Shown: positions 37,170 through 49,647 of the stretch, piece after piece
How the letters are laid out: each line of letters opens with the position of its first letter
Numbering within the stretch: position 1 is the first letter of the stretch
Assembly: GCA_973895155.1 (NCBI GenBank)
Contig: OZ316893.1
Location: forward strand, 5,270,001 to 5,334,000
Length of the DNA: 64,000 nt
Direction of reading: 5' to 3'
Source: Marsupella aquatica
Taxonomy: Eukaryota; Marchantiophyta
The notes under the pieces: model-generated
Databases searched by the model: none
What the model saw: the letters and a program-made list of their open reading frames with translations, nothing else
What the model was told of the DNA's origin: nothing
Translations under genes and position numbers: made by a program

Positions 37170-40100
37170 CGCCTTCACACAGCGTCCAGCCCTAAAGGAA
37201 TGAGACGTCAAGTGCTCCTCCTCACATATCCAACTCCATCCTACTTCCCGAGACGCATCAAAATTCTCTTCTCCCCTTACATTTCTGGCCCACCGCAGCT
37301 GCTGTGCCTGGCCAAGACGATGGTAATCCTTCCCTGACAGCCTGCCTTCTCATCTGCTCGACCTTCCTCATCATCATACACCCAACCCTAGGCTTCTTCA
37401 AGAAACCTTCCCTCCCTCCTCTGGTACCAAGCTAAATCCGTCTCACGAATCCATCATCAGCTGCCTCCTCGGAGATGCCAGGGTCTCAAAATCTCAAAAA
37501 GCTGGCCTCACCAATCCTCTCGGCCGATTCGCTTTGCGGCAACAATGCCACCGCCAGCAGCAGCACCACAACCTCAGTTGGTCTTCTTCTTTGCCTTCCA
37601 CTCTGCAGTTGAGCTGAGGCCAATGTCACCTCCATGGGCCCCATCCTCCTCTTCAGCTTTCCGTCTCTTCCACTATGCTTCTGGAGACGCGTTCCCCTGC
37701 GGACGAAGATACATCATCCTCCTTCCGTCGGTCCCTTTCCTCTTCCCTGCCCAGCCAGCCGGGCTGCTGAGAAAAACCTTCTCACGCTGCTCTGCTCGGT
37801 CGATCACATCGACATGTAACGACGCTGCTGCCAAACGTCTCGGAGGGAAAATCACCATGACCAAATGGTGAAGAGATCCGATCAAGAGTGGGAGGGTCTC
37901 GGTGGATCACTTCACATCGGATCACCGAAATGCCACAATTCTCTTACGTACTTGCAGATTTCATTCATTCTGTAGCTGCTCCGGCTCGCATTAAGAATCC
38001 GGTGCATGCGGCGATGAACAGGACTGTAGCCCCACGTTCCGCTCCAAACGATCACTTTGACCTGTCTTGAATCCACTATAGGAACTAGGAAGACGACGAG
38101 GACTGAAAAAACTCCAGCCGGTCGTCAGCCGGTGACGGACGACGACGAGGAAGTGTTTTTGTCTCCTGTGAAACGGTCATCGAGTGACCGGCTAGGGGCG
38201 GGCCGCGGCCCTGGCTGGTAACACTCAGGGCTTGAGGACCGCCACCAGGCGGTCGGTCGGCACATTGCATTTCGTGGAAGGGTGGCGAAAGCGTTATTTT
38301 CTGACTTTAGTCACCGATTTGACCGGTCTCCACGTGAAAAATAGGTGATGTTTCACTCTCAACCCATGGTCTGGATTTCCTAAGAAAATGGGAAAGGGTG
38401 AGCACCGATAATGTCGATTTAAACTTAAATATATCACCTAACGGGTCAGATGGTTCAACTATAAAGGAGGTGATACAGTGGAAAGGTAACTAACTTTCAA
38501 AAACGCCCTCTCCTCCTGTAGAGGTTCACAAGGGACTCCTTGGAACATAGAAGCACTCACCACCATGCCCATGGGCATCACAAAAATAAAATTAACTCAC
38601 TTGTATGGTTAAAAAAGACTGCCAAAAATATACCCCTAAATCTCTAATTTACTGCAGCTCTTTTGCTCTGTTGGTGGCCTTTCCCAGACTCTAAAGGACT
38701 GTTGCAACAATTTATATGCAAGCAGGGCTGAACACATTTGGAGGGCTGAGGGTTATATATAAGGTAATGAAGGCTTGGTCTGGGGTTACTAGCCTGTAAC
38801 CTTGTGAAACAAAAGAGGCGGCAATGGGGAAACTTTTCTGAGCTATGTGTGAGCAAGTTTCAAACTAGAACCCCAGCCCAAACAGTCTTTATCATATGTA
38901 ATACCTGTCCGGACAAAAGATTACCAGGTAAAATTTTCCGGGGCAGAAGGTTATGGAAATGGTAGCACCTAGTAGAAAAGGTTAGTTACACTAGGATTAG
39001 AGCTTGTGTTGGAAACCTTTCTTCCTGACAGGAATTAAGTTACATCATAGTGCTCCGGGGCATGCATTTTATATTAGACAGACCATATAACCCTATAAAG
39101 AGTTACACTAGGATTAGAGCTTGTGTTGGAAAGAATTACATCTTTTTCTTCTTTGTGCCTGTTGGCAAGGAGGTGGGTGCCCTAGGTGTAGTAGGCAGAC
39201 CCTAGCTAACATAATGGTTGAACATATTGAAGAGTAACAGTGCATTTTTTTGGTTAAATACGCCAAAAAAGAATCTACTAGGACATCCCAACTCTCTGGA
39301 TTTTGGCTTCTGACTGTCACACACATGTTCCCAGGAGTGAAGTGGCGGACTTGCAAAAACTTATGTTACCACTTGTAACCAACATCCATAACTCACACTT
39401 TTGGACTATGGATAGTTTTGTGGCGCTTAAGATTTGAGACTTGCTACTGTAACTGACAGCAGTGTGGACCTTCCCATTACATCCACTTTCATTTTGTTTA
39501 AAAAAAAGGTAAGCTCAGACAGGGTGCTTGCAGTCTGCTTCCCATGAGGCCGTGACCTATAGCACCCATGGTTTGCCTGGCCCACGATGCTTTAAGCACA
39601 CTAGCTTTTGAAAGATAGGGGTTGTGACTTTGCTGTTGCAAAATATTCACTCACCACTGCCAAATCCTCCCATGTATTTTTACACCCTAGATGGTGAGCC
39701 TTTTACTCATATGTCCTAAAGAGTGTCCTTAATTACTCCATCCTGGTTGTGTAGTATCTATTGATGGTCCATGGGAGCATCGCACTGTATTTCACCATGA
39801 CTTCTACCGTCATGCTATTTGAAATTGTCAGGAAAACAAGTTTCTTTCCCTCAAATGTTGGTATTGAGTGAGAGCCAGCAAATTGAAATCTTGATTGACT
39901 GATCTGTCATGCATTATAGTCTCCAAAACGGTGCAAATACCTTACCACAATATGTGAATGCATCTACAGTACATCCCTTCGTAAATCCTCTCTATTCTTG
40001 ACAGATATAAAACATTGCGTAAGATAATGTCCAAAAATTCATATCTTTGTTATCCACTCATCAAACAAATATGGGAATTGCCAATGAGAGCATTGAAAAG

Positions 40101-42291
40101 ACTTTGATTTTTGCAGTTCATTTACCTAGTGTCGCTGCAAAATTTATAAGCCAGGATGGATCACTATGTTGGACATAGTGCTCCCCTGGACTAGATTGTG
40201 GTAGTCCATAGGAGTTTGGGACCCATAACTTGATGATTATGAGTCCTGAGATATTTTGGACATTGCACCTGCAAGGCAACTAGAGAAAGAGGGAGATTAT
40301 AAAAAACACAATGAAAATTAATCTAAATAAACTTTACCCCCCTCCCCCATTTGACAATGAACAACTCAACCAAAATGGTTAAAAATCCACTCTCACTGAG
40401 ATAGAAATGTACCTTACCTACTCGTCCCACAAATACACAAAACTAAAAGACATTTGAGCTTATAAATATCAATTTATAACAATTAACTCAAAATTTGGGG
40501 AATGTGATCCATGGGGGTTCAAAGACCAGCCTTGTGGTCCATTGGAGGCTTCAAATTCTGCTGCTGCGCTCTTCATATCAACACTACGGTAATATATAAA
40601 TTTCCAGTCAATTGCAGTATTTATTCGAGACATGTTGTATCCGAGCCGTCGTTGTACGATCCGGATTTCTCTCTGACCGTGCAACTACCCGTATTTATCA
40701 TCGAATATGTATCTTGCCGTTGCGAGAATTGAGAGACGGTACTGACTGAGGTACAGTTCCTCCCTGCACTGTAGTAAGGTCAGAACGTTACCGGTACCAT
40801 ATTCGGGTACCGGCAGTGAACCCACGGCGGCTTCCACAAGACCGTCCCCGAAAGCTGGAGGATCGACGAGAGTTTGTGCTTCTTATCCGTCAGATTCTAC
40901 GTTTATCCAAAGTGGATGATTTTTATCCCGCGGAGGCAAAGAGAATCTGATGAATATTTTCGCTATTATTTTTGTGGAAAACGAGGTGGTCAGTCAGTTT
41001 TATGGACGTTAATTAAACGTACCGATGAGGGACGCCAGTGGTGGTACCGTTGGAATGTCTGACCAGTAAAAGTAAGCTTACGCAGTGCAGGGCTGTCTAC
41101 AGTGTACCTCTTAACCTCTAGCTTACTGTCACTCACTTCGGAGTTTAAGATCGACGATCACGATCTCACTCGTCAAATGAACGTTACACGTAAGCCGTCG
41201 ACACTGACTACACTCCCTTATTGCCAGCGACAGAGGATGACTTTAGTCTTGAGGGTGCCATTACAAAGAGGTGGGGGTCCATTGTTTCTTTTATTCCCTG
41301 TTGTATCAAATCTGGATACAATCATAAACCCTAAACCCTAATGACTGCAGAAGGTGAAAGTGAACCTTGGATGAACTTAGAAGTTATCCCTGCCCATACC
41401 CATGGACAGCGTCAAGTGAATAGCTGGTCTACACCAAAAGGAAATGTAACAGGTCACATTTTAGATGGAACTTTAAACTAAGTGAGATTTATGTCAATAA
41501 GCAGTTGACACCTTAGATTACCTTGTGGAGTTAGTAGTCAAGCCATCAAGTTGCATTTTGAAAATGCTCTTTGCTCAGTGTAATGTCATCTAAACCTTAC
41601 AACAATTTTGCATCTAGAAGTATCTTTAAATATCTTGTTGTCTTGAAGTATTATCCCCATCCAATTGAAACTAAAAGCAAGCAAAATGGATCAGTGAGCT
41701 GGAAGATGTGGTTGTAAAATTTGGTCACTCCATCATCCCATATTTCAGATTCGAGCCTGCTGCTAACAAACGATATTGAGCTGCCACAACTTGCATTTTC
41801 AAAAGGTGATGTGATGTCTTGACAACTTACTTGACAGGGTTGTCAAAGTCACAAACTGTTTCATGATGTAAATTTTACCTTTGAATTTGGAAGATCTGTC
41901 CATTTATCAGGGATCCAGGGTCCTCGTTTCTTTTCTTCCAACCCATCATGCGCGAATAAGTATAAGGTTTTTTTATTCAGTTTAGTGAAATACTCTCCAA
42001 TTTTTGTTGAAGAATATTAGGGTTTTTTAATCCAGTTTTGAGAATTATAAGAATCATAGGGTTTTTTAAACCAAATATGATAATATTCCATTAAGTTAGG
42101 GGTAAAACAATTCTTCAAAAAACTTTATTTACTTAAGTTTTAGGGTGTTTATTCACTCAAAACTTTGTGCGTGATACGGGACACCCTTTGGATTGAGGCC
42201 CCCAAGATCAGGGGGACCTTTACATCTGTGTTTAAATTGGGAGTTGTCCAACAAGGGCTATAATGCCCAATTTATTGTCTGACAATATATG
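37170..42291. other. Non-coding interval: CDKD 5' region, then intergenic DNA
   Basis: The first several hundred bases (to about 37900) are pyrimidine-rich on the plus strand and probably hold the CDKD leader and promoter. From 38300 onward the sequence is AT-rich with chance frames only. A perfect 32-bp direct repeat occurs at 38984–39015 and 39101–39132. Confidence 0.45.
38984..39132. repeat. Perfect 32-bp direct repeats 117 bp apart
   Basis: Copies at 38984–39015 and 39101–39132, both beginning AGTTACACTAGGATTAGAGC. The 85 bp between them show no element termini, so a local duplication is the simplest explanation. Confidence 0.9.
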
Positions 42292-42307
42292 AGACTTTTT
42301 GGGGATT
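42292..42307. repeat. Target-site duplication of the LINE (3' side)
   Basis: AGACTTTTTGGGGATT, identical to 49632–49647. It directly abuts the 3' end of the minus-strand LINE, where a short A-tail (TAAAA on the minus strand) overlaps the boundary. Confidence 0.93.
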
Positions 42308-42645
42308 TTACGCGTGAACCGCGCGGTGGGGGGGACCCAAAAGGCCATCGCAATATAAAAAGCCCATACAAGGCAATACAACAAGGCCAAGAGAACCCAA
42401 GTGGAACAATGGGCAACCACGTCCCACAAAGGAACCCCCAACCCAACCCGCCAAACCTAAAAGAGCAAACCCGCAGGCACGATAGTCACCAAAGCAGCCA
42501 GTACCACAAGCACACAGGCAGCCCTAACCCTTCCACCCTAGAAGTGACAAAAGGAACAAAATTGTGGCCATAGCCAACTCCTACAGACCGGGCAACGAAA
42601 AAAACCGATTGCCAACCCGAGGAATCCATCTGATCCTAAGTATCT

Positions 42646-43865
42646 CTATAATTCCCTTGGCACTAAGCAGTCTGGTGGAGTGACCCCACAAGCTGCATGC
42701 AGCGAGTCCACCACCTCGGAGAGTACCAGCGTGAGGTCAAAACTCCGTCTATCTCTACAGTCAAAAATCTGCTCGTTCCTGCCAAGCCAGATAGTCCATA
42801 GAACTTGGTACATAACAAAAGCCTTCACCGTATGCATGTTATCTCTTCCTACAGTTGAGTCCAACATCGGCAGCAGCTCCAAACAAGGCCATGTGAAGCA
42901 GCCTGCCATACAATCCTGTACTAATCTCTAGCACCGACCAGCGTGCCTACACTCAAAGAAAATATGAGGAATAGTTTCCCATGAGCCATTGCAGATCCCA
43001 CATCTGCCAGTCCCTTTACCAATTTTAAGAGCTCTAACGCCCGAGAAAAGCCCAAGGTTGCGCTGTGATCCGCCATAGAAAGGTCTTAGCCCTAGTAGAA
43101 ATGTCAAGTGTCCACAAATTGAGCCAAAGCTTACTCCATTCCACCTCAGTCCGAGAGAACCCCCCAAATTCTGTTCAGTCTGCAAGTTTCTGATCCCTTT
43201 GGTCTCAGCATCTGGTAGATTCTCTTATTTTCAAGCCTGAAAACTTTGATCTTATCTTCGCAGTCTCCCCAGCGCCAGGATGCCAGAGATGATACAGCAC
43301 CAGGAATACACCTTCTAGCCGAGCAGATTGTTTCAATCAGCCTATGACACAGCTCCCGCTTCTCCTGATCTATACCTCTAACTTTATCAATTCTGGCAGA
43401 CACCGAGATCCAGCATCCTCCATGGTCCGACCAAAGTGCATCCACTCTTCTGAGCCCAATTCTTCCACAAATCTCTGCAAGAGCATGCAAAATACCAGCA
43501 GATAATGATTGAAATCCTTCCAAGCAGTTAATCAGGTCCATCATTCCCCAGTGCCCAGGAATAGTGCCATTCAGTGGACAGAAGATCAGATATTCCCTAA
43601 GAGGCGCCCAAGCATGCCAGAGGTTACCTGTATATCTTAGCTTGCCAAAATTAGATGGTGAGCACAACAGAATTCTGTCCTTAACTGAATACCCATTCCT
43701 CCGTATACCCTTCTGATTGTGCCACTTTGCCACCAACAAGTTTGCCCCAAAAAGACGAGCCCACTCAGTGTTGGGGTCATCTAGTGCCTTAGTAAACCAA
43801 TTCAACGACTCAACAGGGCGTCCGAATTGGATCCAGAAATCCTTAAATCCCAGCCCACCCATCAC
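42646..43865 (-). pseudogene. LINE ORF2 C-terminal part (zf-RVT region), frameshifted
   Basis: Continues in frame after the TGA at 43872–43874 (PKVMGGLGFKDF), then shifts frame near 43150–43185. It includes the zf-RVT pattern CGICNGSWETIPHIFFEC and the terminal YQVLWTIWLGRNEQIF motif found at the ends of plant LINE ORF2 proteins. Non-functional as it stands. Confidence 0.85.
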
Positions 43866-43871
43866 CTTGGG

Positions 43872-45521
43872 TCAAGCCAAAGTAACCCAAGCCACCAGAG
43901 GAACCTTACGGCCTCCAGCCAGATTGTAGCCCCAAAGGAAATTTCGGCAAAGGGCAATCATCTTTCTTGCCAATTCCACAGAGGACTTAAGGAACATCAT
44001 ATGGTAGATAGGAATAGCCTGCAGTACATGTTTCACCAACAGCACCCTGCCAGTAAAAGACAGCAACCTGGAAGTCCAAAAGGATAGTCGTTGCGCAATT
44101 TTATCCAAACAGAAGTCATGTAGTTGGGAAGTCCGGAGGTTCAGGCCCAGTGGTGCCCCAAGATAGCGTTGCACCTCCCCCGATGTGCTAATGGTACAGC
44201 CAGACAGTGAAAGCCAATCCGGAATCTCAGCCATCTCAAGAGGTATAACCACCGACTTCCGTAAGTTCAGAAGAGCCCCTGAAGCCAGCTCATAACAAGC
44301 AAGTGCAACCCTTGTTTGGACAAAAGCCACTTTAGTGGCCGGTATCACCATCCCCAAATCATCTACAAAAAGTCTGTAACAAATAGTCAACCCATCAATG
44401 ATCTGGATTCCACTGAGTCGGCCCCCTCGGATTTCCGCATCAAGAAAGTCCATAAGTGGTTGGGTAGAAATGGCAAAAAGCAGCGGCGAGAGAGGGCAGC
44501 CTTGCCTCACGCCCCGAAGCAACGGGATCTCGCCAGAAAATAGTCCATTCACATGGATACGAGAAGAGGAATTACTTAACAGTGCCTTAACCAACATAAT
44601 AAAGTGGCCGCCCAACCCAAGAAGGTGCATTGACTCCCAAATATAAGAATGGTCAACTCTGTCAAATGCCTTTTCAAAATCTAATTTCAAAAATAGGGCC
44701 TCGCACTTGTTTTGTTTCAACCAATCATCCGTCAACCATGCAATGGAAATATTCTCCAGGATATGTCTACCGGGGATAAAGCCCGTCTGCTGCATGCTGA
44801 TGAGCTTGGGTAACAGAACTTTGAGCCGGAGTGCCAGCAACTTAGCAATGATCTTATACACCGTATTAAGCATTGTGAGTGGTCGCCAGTCTTTCAGTCT
44901 CCTCTTATCAGATTTCTTAGGGATAAACTTAATAATCCCATCCTTGATATTGCAATCCATCTCACCGTTGACCCAGAACGCTTGAATCATCTCCATCATG
45001 TCATTCTTGATAAAAGCCCAACATCTACGGAAGACCTCCGCAGTGAGCCCATCCGGCCCCAACGCTTTGTCCTCAGGCATCATCCATAATACCCCTTCAA
45101 CCTCCTTGAGAAGTGGAAGATCCTCAAGTGCATGCAGCTCCTCGTCGTTCAGTGCCCTCCTGGTATTACTCAAAAGTTTATTGCGTGCTTCTCTAACCTC
45201 TCTACTTCTCTCTCCAGTCAGTACCTCCAGTGCAAATAGTTTTATGCATTGCTTTTCCACTTCCTTCAGCACTCCCTCCTCAGTGGTAATCGTGGTCCCA
45301 TCTTCCAGTAGCAGTGAGGGCATAGCTTCTCTACAGCGCTTAGCTTTCACGGTAGCAAAGAAAAAGCGAGAGGGCTCATCACCCTCCCCCAACCACTTGA
45401 TTCTAGCAAGCTTGCACCCCAGTTGAGCCTCGTCGTGTTCCACTGTGCGCAACTGATTCTCCACTGTTAAGTAATCGCTCAGAGTCCCTTCCGAGTACTC
45501 ACCCATCAATGTAACCTTCAA
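43872..45521 (-). pseudogene. LINE ORF2 reverse transcriptase domain
   Basis: A 549-residue open stretch with the RT fingers and palm: DKALGPDGL, FIPKKSDK, LKDWRPLTMLN, QTGFIPGRHI, LKLDFEKAFDRVDH, GVRQGCPLSPLLF and the catalytic FVDDLG (usual form FADD or YADD). Preserved over its length but separated from the endonuclease and C-terminus by stops and frameshifts. Confidence 0.93.
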
Positions 45522-46638
45522 TAGTCAAAGTTATCCCTGATTGCCTTCGTCGCCAACTGCTGAGCCATCTGAGTGCCTTGTATACCTTTCAGACACTCTC
45601 TGAGTCTACTTTTAGCCTACGCAAAACGAAGGTGTGGGTCCATCACCTCCAATTTCCCGTCTTCCCAAGCCGCTTTCAATTTTCCCCAGTTCTCCTCCGA
45701 TCGTAGGAAAGCAGGATTAGCCTTGAAGTACGATGACTTCCTCCCCGATCCTCTCCCCTCATCTCTTCCCAATTTAAATTCAATAAGAACTGGGTCATGG
45801 TCCGATAGTGCAGTGCCCCCTTCATGAACCAGCTGTATCAACTTCCCAATCCACCATCCCTGGTCACTGAAATAAAATCTGTCAAGCCGTGATTGAATAG
45901 TCCGTCCAAACCGAACTTCCTCCACGTAAATCTTGATCCGTTCGCCCCCCCGGTAATACTCATCGCATCCTCCAAGTTAAATCTGGTTTTCAAAAAGCGC
46001 CAAAACTCTGTTTCTCAACCTCTCAGCAGCGGACCAGAGCCAGTAGAATCTTCCCCACTTTCCATCATATTGAAGTCCCCACAGAATATCCATCAATCCA
46101 GAGGTAGCACCTCCTTAATCTCATTCCAGAGCAGCACCCTCTCCCGAGAGCTGTTAGGTGCGTATATACTGATTAGCCCAAAATTCCCCTTCTCATGCTC
46201 CACTTGTATCCATACAACCCTTCCCAAATTGACTTGTCCAGAAGCAATCACCTTTAGAGATGGATGCAATAGAATGGCCGAACCACCCCGACCTTCGTCC
46301 GGTGCAGATGAGAAACATTGATAACCAGGAAAGATCACACGCAGCGCAATGTCCAGCCTGAATTGATCCGCCTTGACCTCTTGCAGTGCTAAAGCCATAA
46401 GTGCGTGCCTAAAAGAGCGCTGCACCCAGTCCTTAACAATATGCTTCCGATTGGGATCGCACAGACTACACACATTCGAAGTGGCAAAATACCACGCAAG
46501 ATCCATTATTCCCACCCCCTCTGTCTCTACGAGCCAGTCACAGCAAAGGGAAACAACTCCCAACCGAAGGGGACCCGGTCTCCACGGGTGCACCCTCCGG
46601 AGCCCGAGCATAAGAGACAGTCCCCAGGTCCGTTCCAA
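45522..46638 (-). pseudogene. LINE ORF2 APE-like endonuclease domain, interrupted
   Basis: Shows NVCSLCDPNRKH near the start, then ALQEVKADQ, SIYAPNSS, FCGDFNMMESGED, SRLDRFYFSD and ALSDHDPVLIEF, the blocks of a plant LINE endonuclease in the right order. In-frame TGA codons lie at 46093–46095 and 46015–46017. A frame change near the run of seven C at 45945–45951 breaks the domain again. Confidence 0.88.
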
Positions 46639-46647
46639 TCCCCGCCA

Positions 46648-48971
46648 TCACTCTTCCGCCACCCAAGTCCCTACGTGGCACCAACAATCCTCTCTGTCAG
46701 CTCCTCCGCTAGCCTGATCAATCATCATCACTCCTCCATCACCCTGCAATTGCGATGGTTCAAAATGTAAGGATCGTTGTTTCTTTTGTTCCTTCTTCCC
46801 TTTGTTCTTCCTCTCAGTAGGTGGTGTCCATCTTTCCAATTTCCTTGTTCTATCCTTTTTAATTTGACTTTTAGAAATATACTTTTCGTATTCTGATAGT
46901 CCGGGATCTGATTCACCGTGGTAAGACATTCTTTCATCCACTCCTGATCCCCCAGTTGTATTTCCAAGTGATAGCTCCGCCTCCACAATTGAAGCTTCCA
47001 CAGCCACAATAGAAGCCACCACCGCAGCAACAGGACCCTCAATGATTTCCCTACTTATCAGCCCTCCCAACAGAATCCCATGACCCTCGTCTACCACTTC
47101 CCTTCTCGGCCTTTGAGAGTCCAGCACAGCAACAGGGAGCAGAGGAGGCCCGCCACTCAGGACCATTTGTCCCTCAGAGAACACACCAGCAACGGATCCA
47201 AAAAAAGCCCCAGTCTCACACCGCTTCCCACGGTTTGTTGCTGATGTTCCTTCGTCCTCCCTAGGATGTGACACAGCAGTGAAAGCCGGGGAGACCTCCC
47301 CATCGCACCCATTAAGGAGGGGGGTCTTCCCAACCACCAATTCAGTAGATACGCCATCCATAGCCTTCTCCATAATAGCGGTCCCAAACCCAGAGGCAAA
47401 GACTTCGCAATTTCAGCCCTCATATCAGTGCTGCCCGAACCAATCAGTGCTCCATTACCCTCGTCAATCCTCACAGCATCCTCCGCCGTGGCAACACTAC
47501 CAGCTTCCATAACAGCAATAGGAACCGTCACCCCCACCACCACCCCCACATGAGGAAAAGCATTCATAGTCTCCAGCTCCTTCCTAACTCGAGCCTCCTC
47601 CGCAGCCTCAATAGTCAGGCAATCTCTGGCCAAGTGCTCTTTCTTATTACATCTGTAGCAATGATAAGGAATGTTCTTGAAAATCACTGGCTGCCAAATA
47701 GCAATATCCTCCCGGATCATCACCTTCACACTGCAGGGGACCTCCCTACGGGTGTCCCAAAGGATACAAGCCCGGTCGTGTGGATAGGAGCTCCGTTCAT
47801 CTCCCTGAATGTAATACAACACCCTTCCAAACGATGTCGCAATCCTTTTACGACATCCCTCTAATAGTAATGAGCGGAAAGGAATTTCAATCCACACAGG
47901 AAGCTTCACATATGACTCCTTTTTGACATCAAAAGACGGATCCCAAGGAAAGGTGAACATGAATTTGCGCTCCAAGAACCAAGGAGCCTGTGCAAGAGCA
48001 GCTTCCCTGTGTTGCAGATGCTCGAATGCAATCAAGAAGAAATTTTTTCCCACATATTTAGTCTGGGTCACCGACCACCCCATCCCTTCGACCATTTCAG
48101 CAGCAACCTAGTCCTTGAATATGGGAAGAAGGGGCACTCAATCAGTGAAGTAGCATAACATAGAGCAATGGAATAGCTCATGGATAGAAAGAAGAGCTTC
48201 TTCCACAGGCCAAACCAAAGTAGTATGGAGTTTAGATGGCCAGGTATCAGTCGAGCCTTCAGCAATTCTCTTCAGTATGTCAATGCACTCCTCCGGAATT
48301 ACCTCGTCAGCAGCCCTCGATTCCTCAATCCCCACAATATCCCCTCCATGACTCTAATTCTGTTCCACCACCATCGGAGAAACGATTTTGGTCCCCACAG
48401 GCCTGGTAATCCTACCATTGACAGGCACCATCCCTTCATTGCTAGTCCCAATAGCGGCAGGCCAACAATTCCCCATTGGCAGCGGTCTACGATGAGCAAC
48501 CAGGGCGTCCCAGTTCCCCTCAAGGTGGAAAGTCCCAACTTGGCCACATTCCTCAGCCGCCTCTAAATTCCTCTGAATAGCCTCCTGTCTATCGTCCCAT
48601 TGTGCCGACTCTACCTCCAGAGGGTCCAGCCTTTCCAAAGGCACAATAGCATTCTCAAGAGAGATCCTTCTCAGAGGCTCTGCAAGATCAGTAGGGCCAC
48701 AATCCAGAGGATCCTCGTAAGAACGTGCGTCCTGTCTTGAATAGTTGCGTCCCACCCCACCATCCTGTGAGAATCCACGGGAATCCACAACCCGCCCAGT
48801 CACCTGCCGGTAATGCCCCTCCGACAGCGCATTATCAGCACCACTTTGGTGTCCCCAATTTCTAAAGGGAAGCTCCTCTCTGAATCGACCAGCTCCACGG
48901 CCTCCCTCATAACGATGATTCATAGTACTGATCAACCTAGTACTCAATCTCTGATCAAACCACAAGAGCAC
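46648..48971 (-). pseudogene. LINE ORF1 (DUF4283-like, CCHC knuckle), frameshifted
   Basis: The N-terminal part begins near 48971 (MNHRYEGGRGAGRF) and stops at about 48354. The middle part (48095–47157) has the DUF4283-like pattern with FLIAFEHLQHREAAL, PWFLERKFMF and LPVWIEIP, then the zinc knuckle CYRCNKKEHLARDC. The remainder continues in another frame (47373–46648), rich in Gly, Glu and Val, and ends in a Lys-rich segment. At least two frame breaks are present. Confidence 0.85.
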
Positions 48972-49631
48972 ACTAATTATGTGAAAGCAAAGAGAAAAAT
49001 ATCACTCACTTGACAATTAGCACCCGTGTTTACACTTCAAAGATCAAACATCACAAAGTGTAATTTCCGTAGCAGTCCCCCCTCCCTTCTCCAAATCATC
49101 TATCGCACCAATCTAGAGACAGGGCCAAAGCAGGCCACCAATACTCCGTGGAGTACTCCACCAAAATTCAATAAGGCTATTCCACCGGAATAGTCGAATC
49201 CAATCCAGGGGGAGTGCACCAAAGCACACACGATTCCCTCTAGCTCAACAGCCGCTACTACAGCAGAAGCAGATTACACCCGAGGAGAATCAGCCACCCT
49301 AAGTAATCACCGTTTCCTCGCCCTAATCCAGCGCGTTCTAATCCTTTTACTCAGTGAGACCCACTCTGTCCTCTTGGTCACCCCGTTCACTCGATCTACA
49401 ACCCTAGACACAAAGAGCAAAGCCACGATCTCCCTCCCGTATTGCACTAACCGAGTCAAACTTTCTCAAATCTATTCCAATCTGTAGCGCTATTCCCCAG
49501 CTTTCATTCAAGCCATCCGTTGACCGCGTTCGGACTCCCTATGGAGAATCAACCGAAACAAAACACACACCAACAAGTGCTAACCATTCCGCCAGTGCGC
49601 TTTAAGGTCCTTCAGTTTTCCACACCCAGTC
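48972..49631 (-). other. LINE 5' untranslated region
   Basis: Sequence between ORF1 and the 5' target-site duplication, C-rich on the plus strand. A small palindromic stretch, GGAGTACTCC, occurs at about 49151. The internal promoter of the element would lie here. Confidence 0.7.
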
Positions 49632-49647
49632 AGACTTTTTGGGGATT
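49632..49647. repeat. Target-site duplication of the LINE (5' side)
   Basis: AGACTTTTTGGGGATT, identical to 42292–42307, flanking the 5' end of the minus-strand element. Confidence 0.93.

Larger units (their letters stand above)
42308..49631 (-). mobile_element. Full-length but inactivated LINE (L1-like non-LTR retrotransposon)
   Basis: About 7.3 kb flanked by perfect 16-bp target-site duplications. On the minus strand the order is 5' region (49631–48972), ORF1 with DUF4283-like and CCHC modules, ORF2 with APE-type endonuclease, reverse transcriptase and a zf-RVT-type C-terminus, then a short 3' region and a very short A-tail. No RNase H is visible. ORFs are interrupted by stops and frameshifts. 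Several stops (43872–43874, 46093–46095, 46015–46017) would be CGA arginine codons before a C-to-T change, as expected for methylated CpG decay. Confidence 0.95.

Noticed and set aside
41325-41342. Telomere-like CCCTAAACCCTAA
   Set aside because: Only two units, as often found by chance in plant intergenic DNA; not an interstitial telomere array.
44998-45426. Plus-strand Ser-rich frame inside the LINE
   Set aside because: Antisense to the reverse transcriptase frame, which carries clear motifs.
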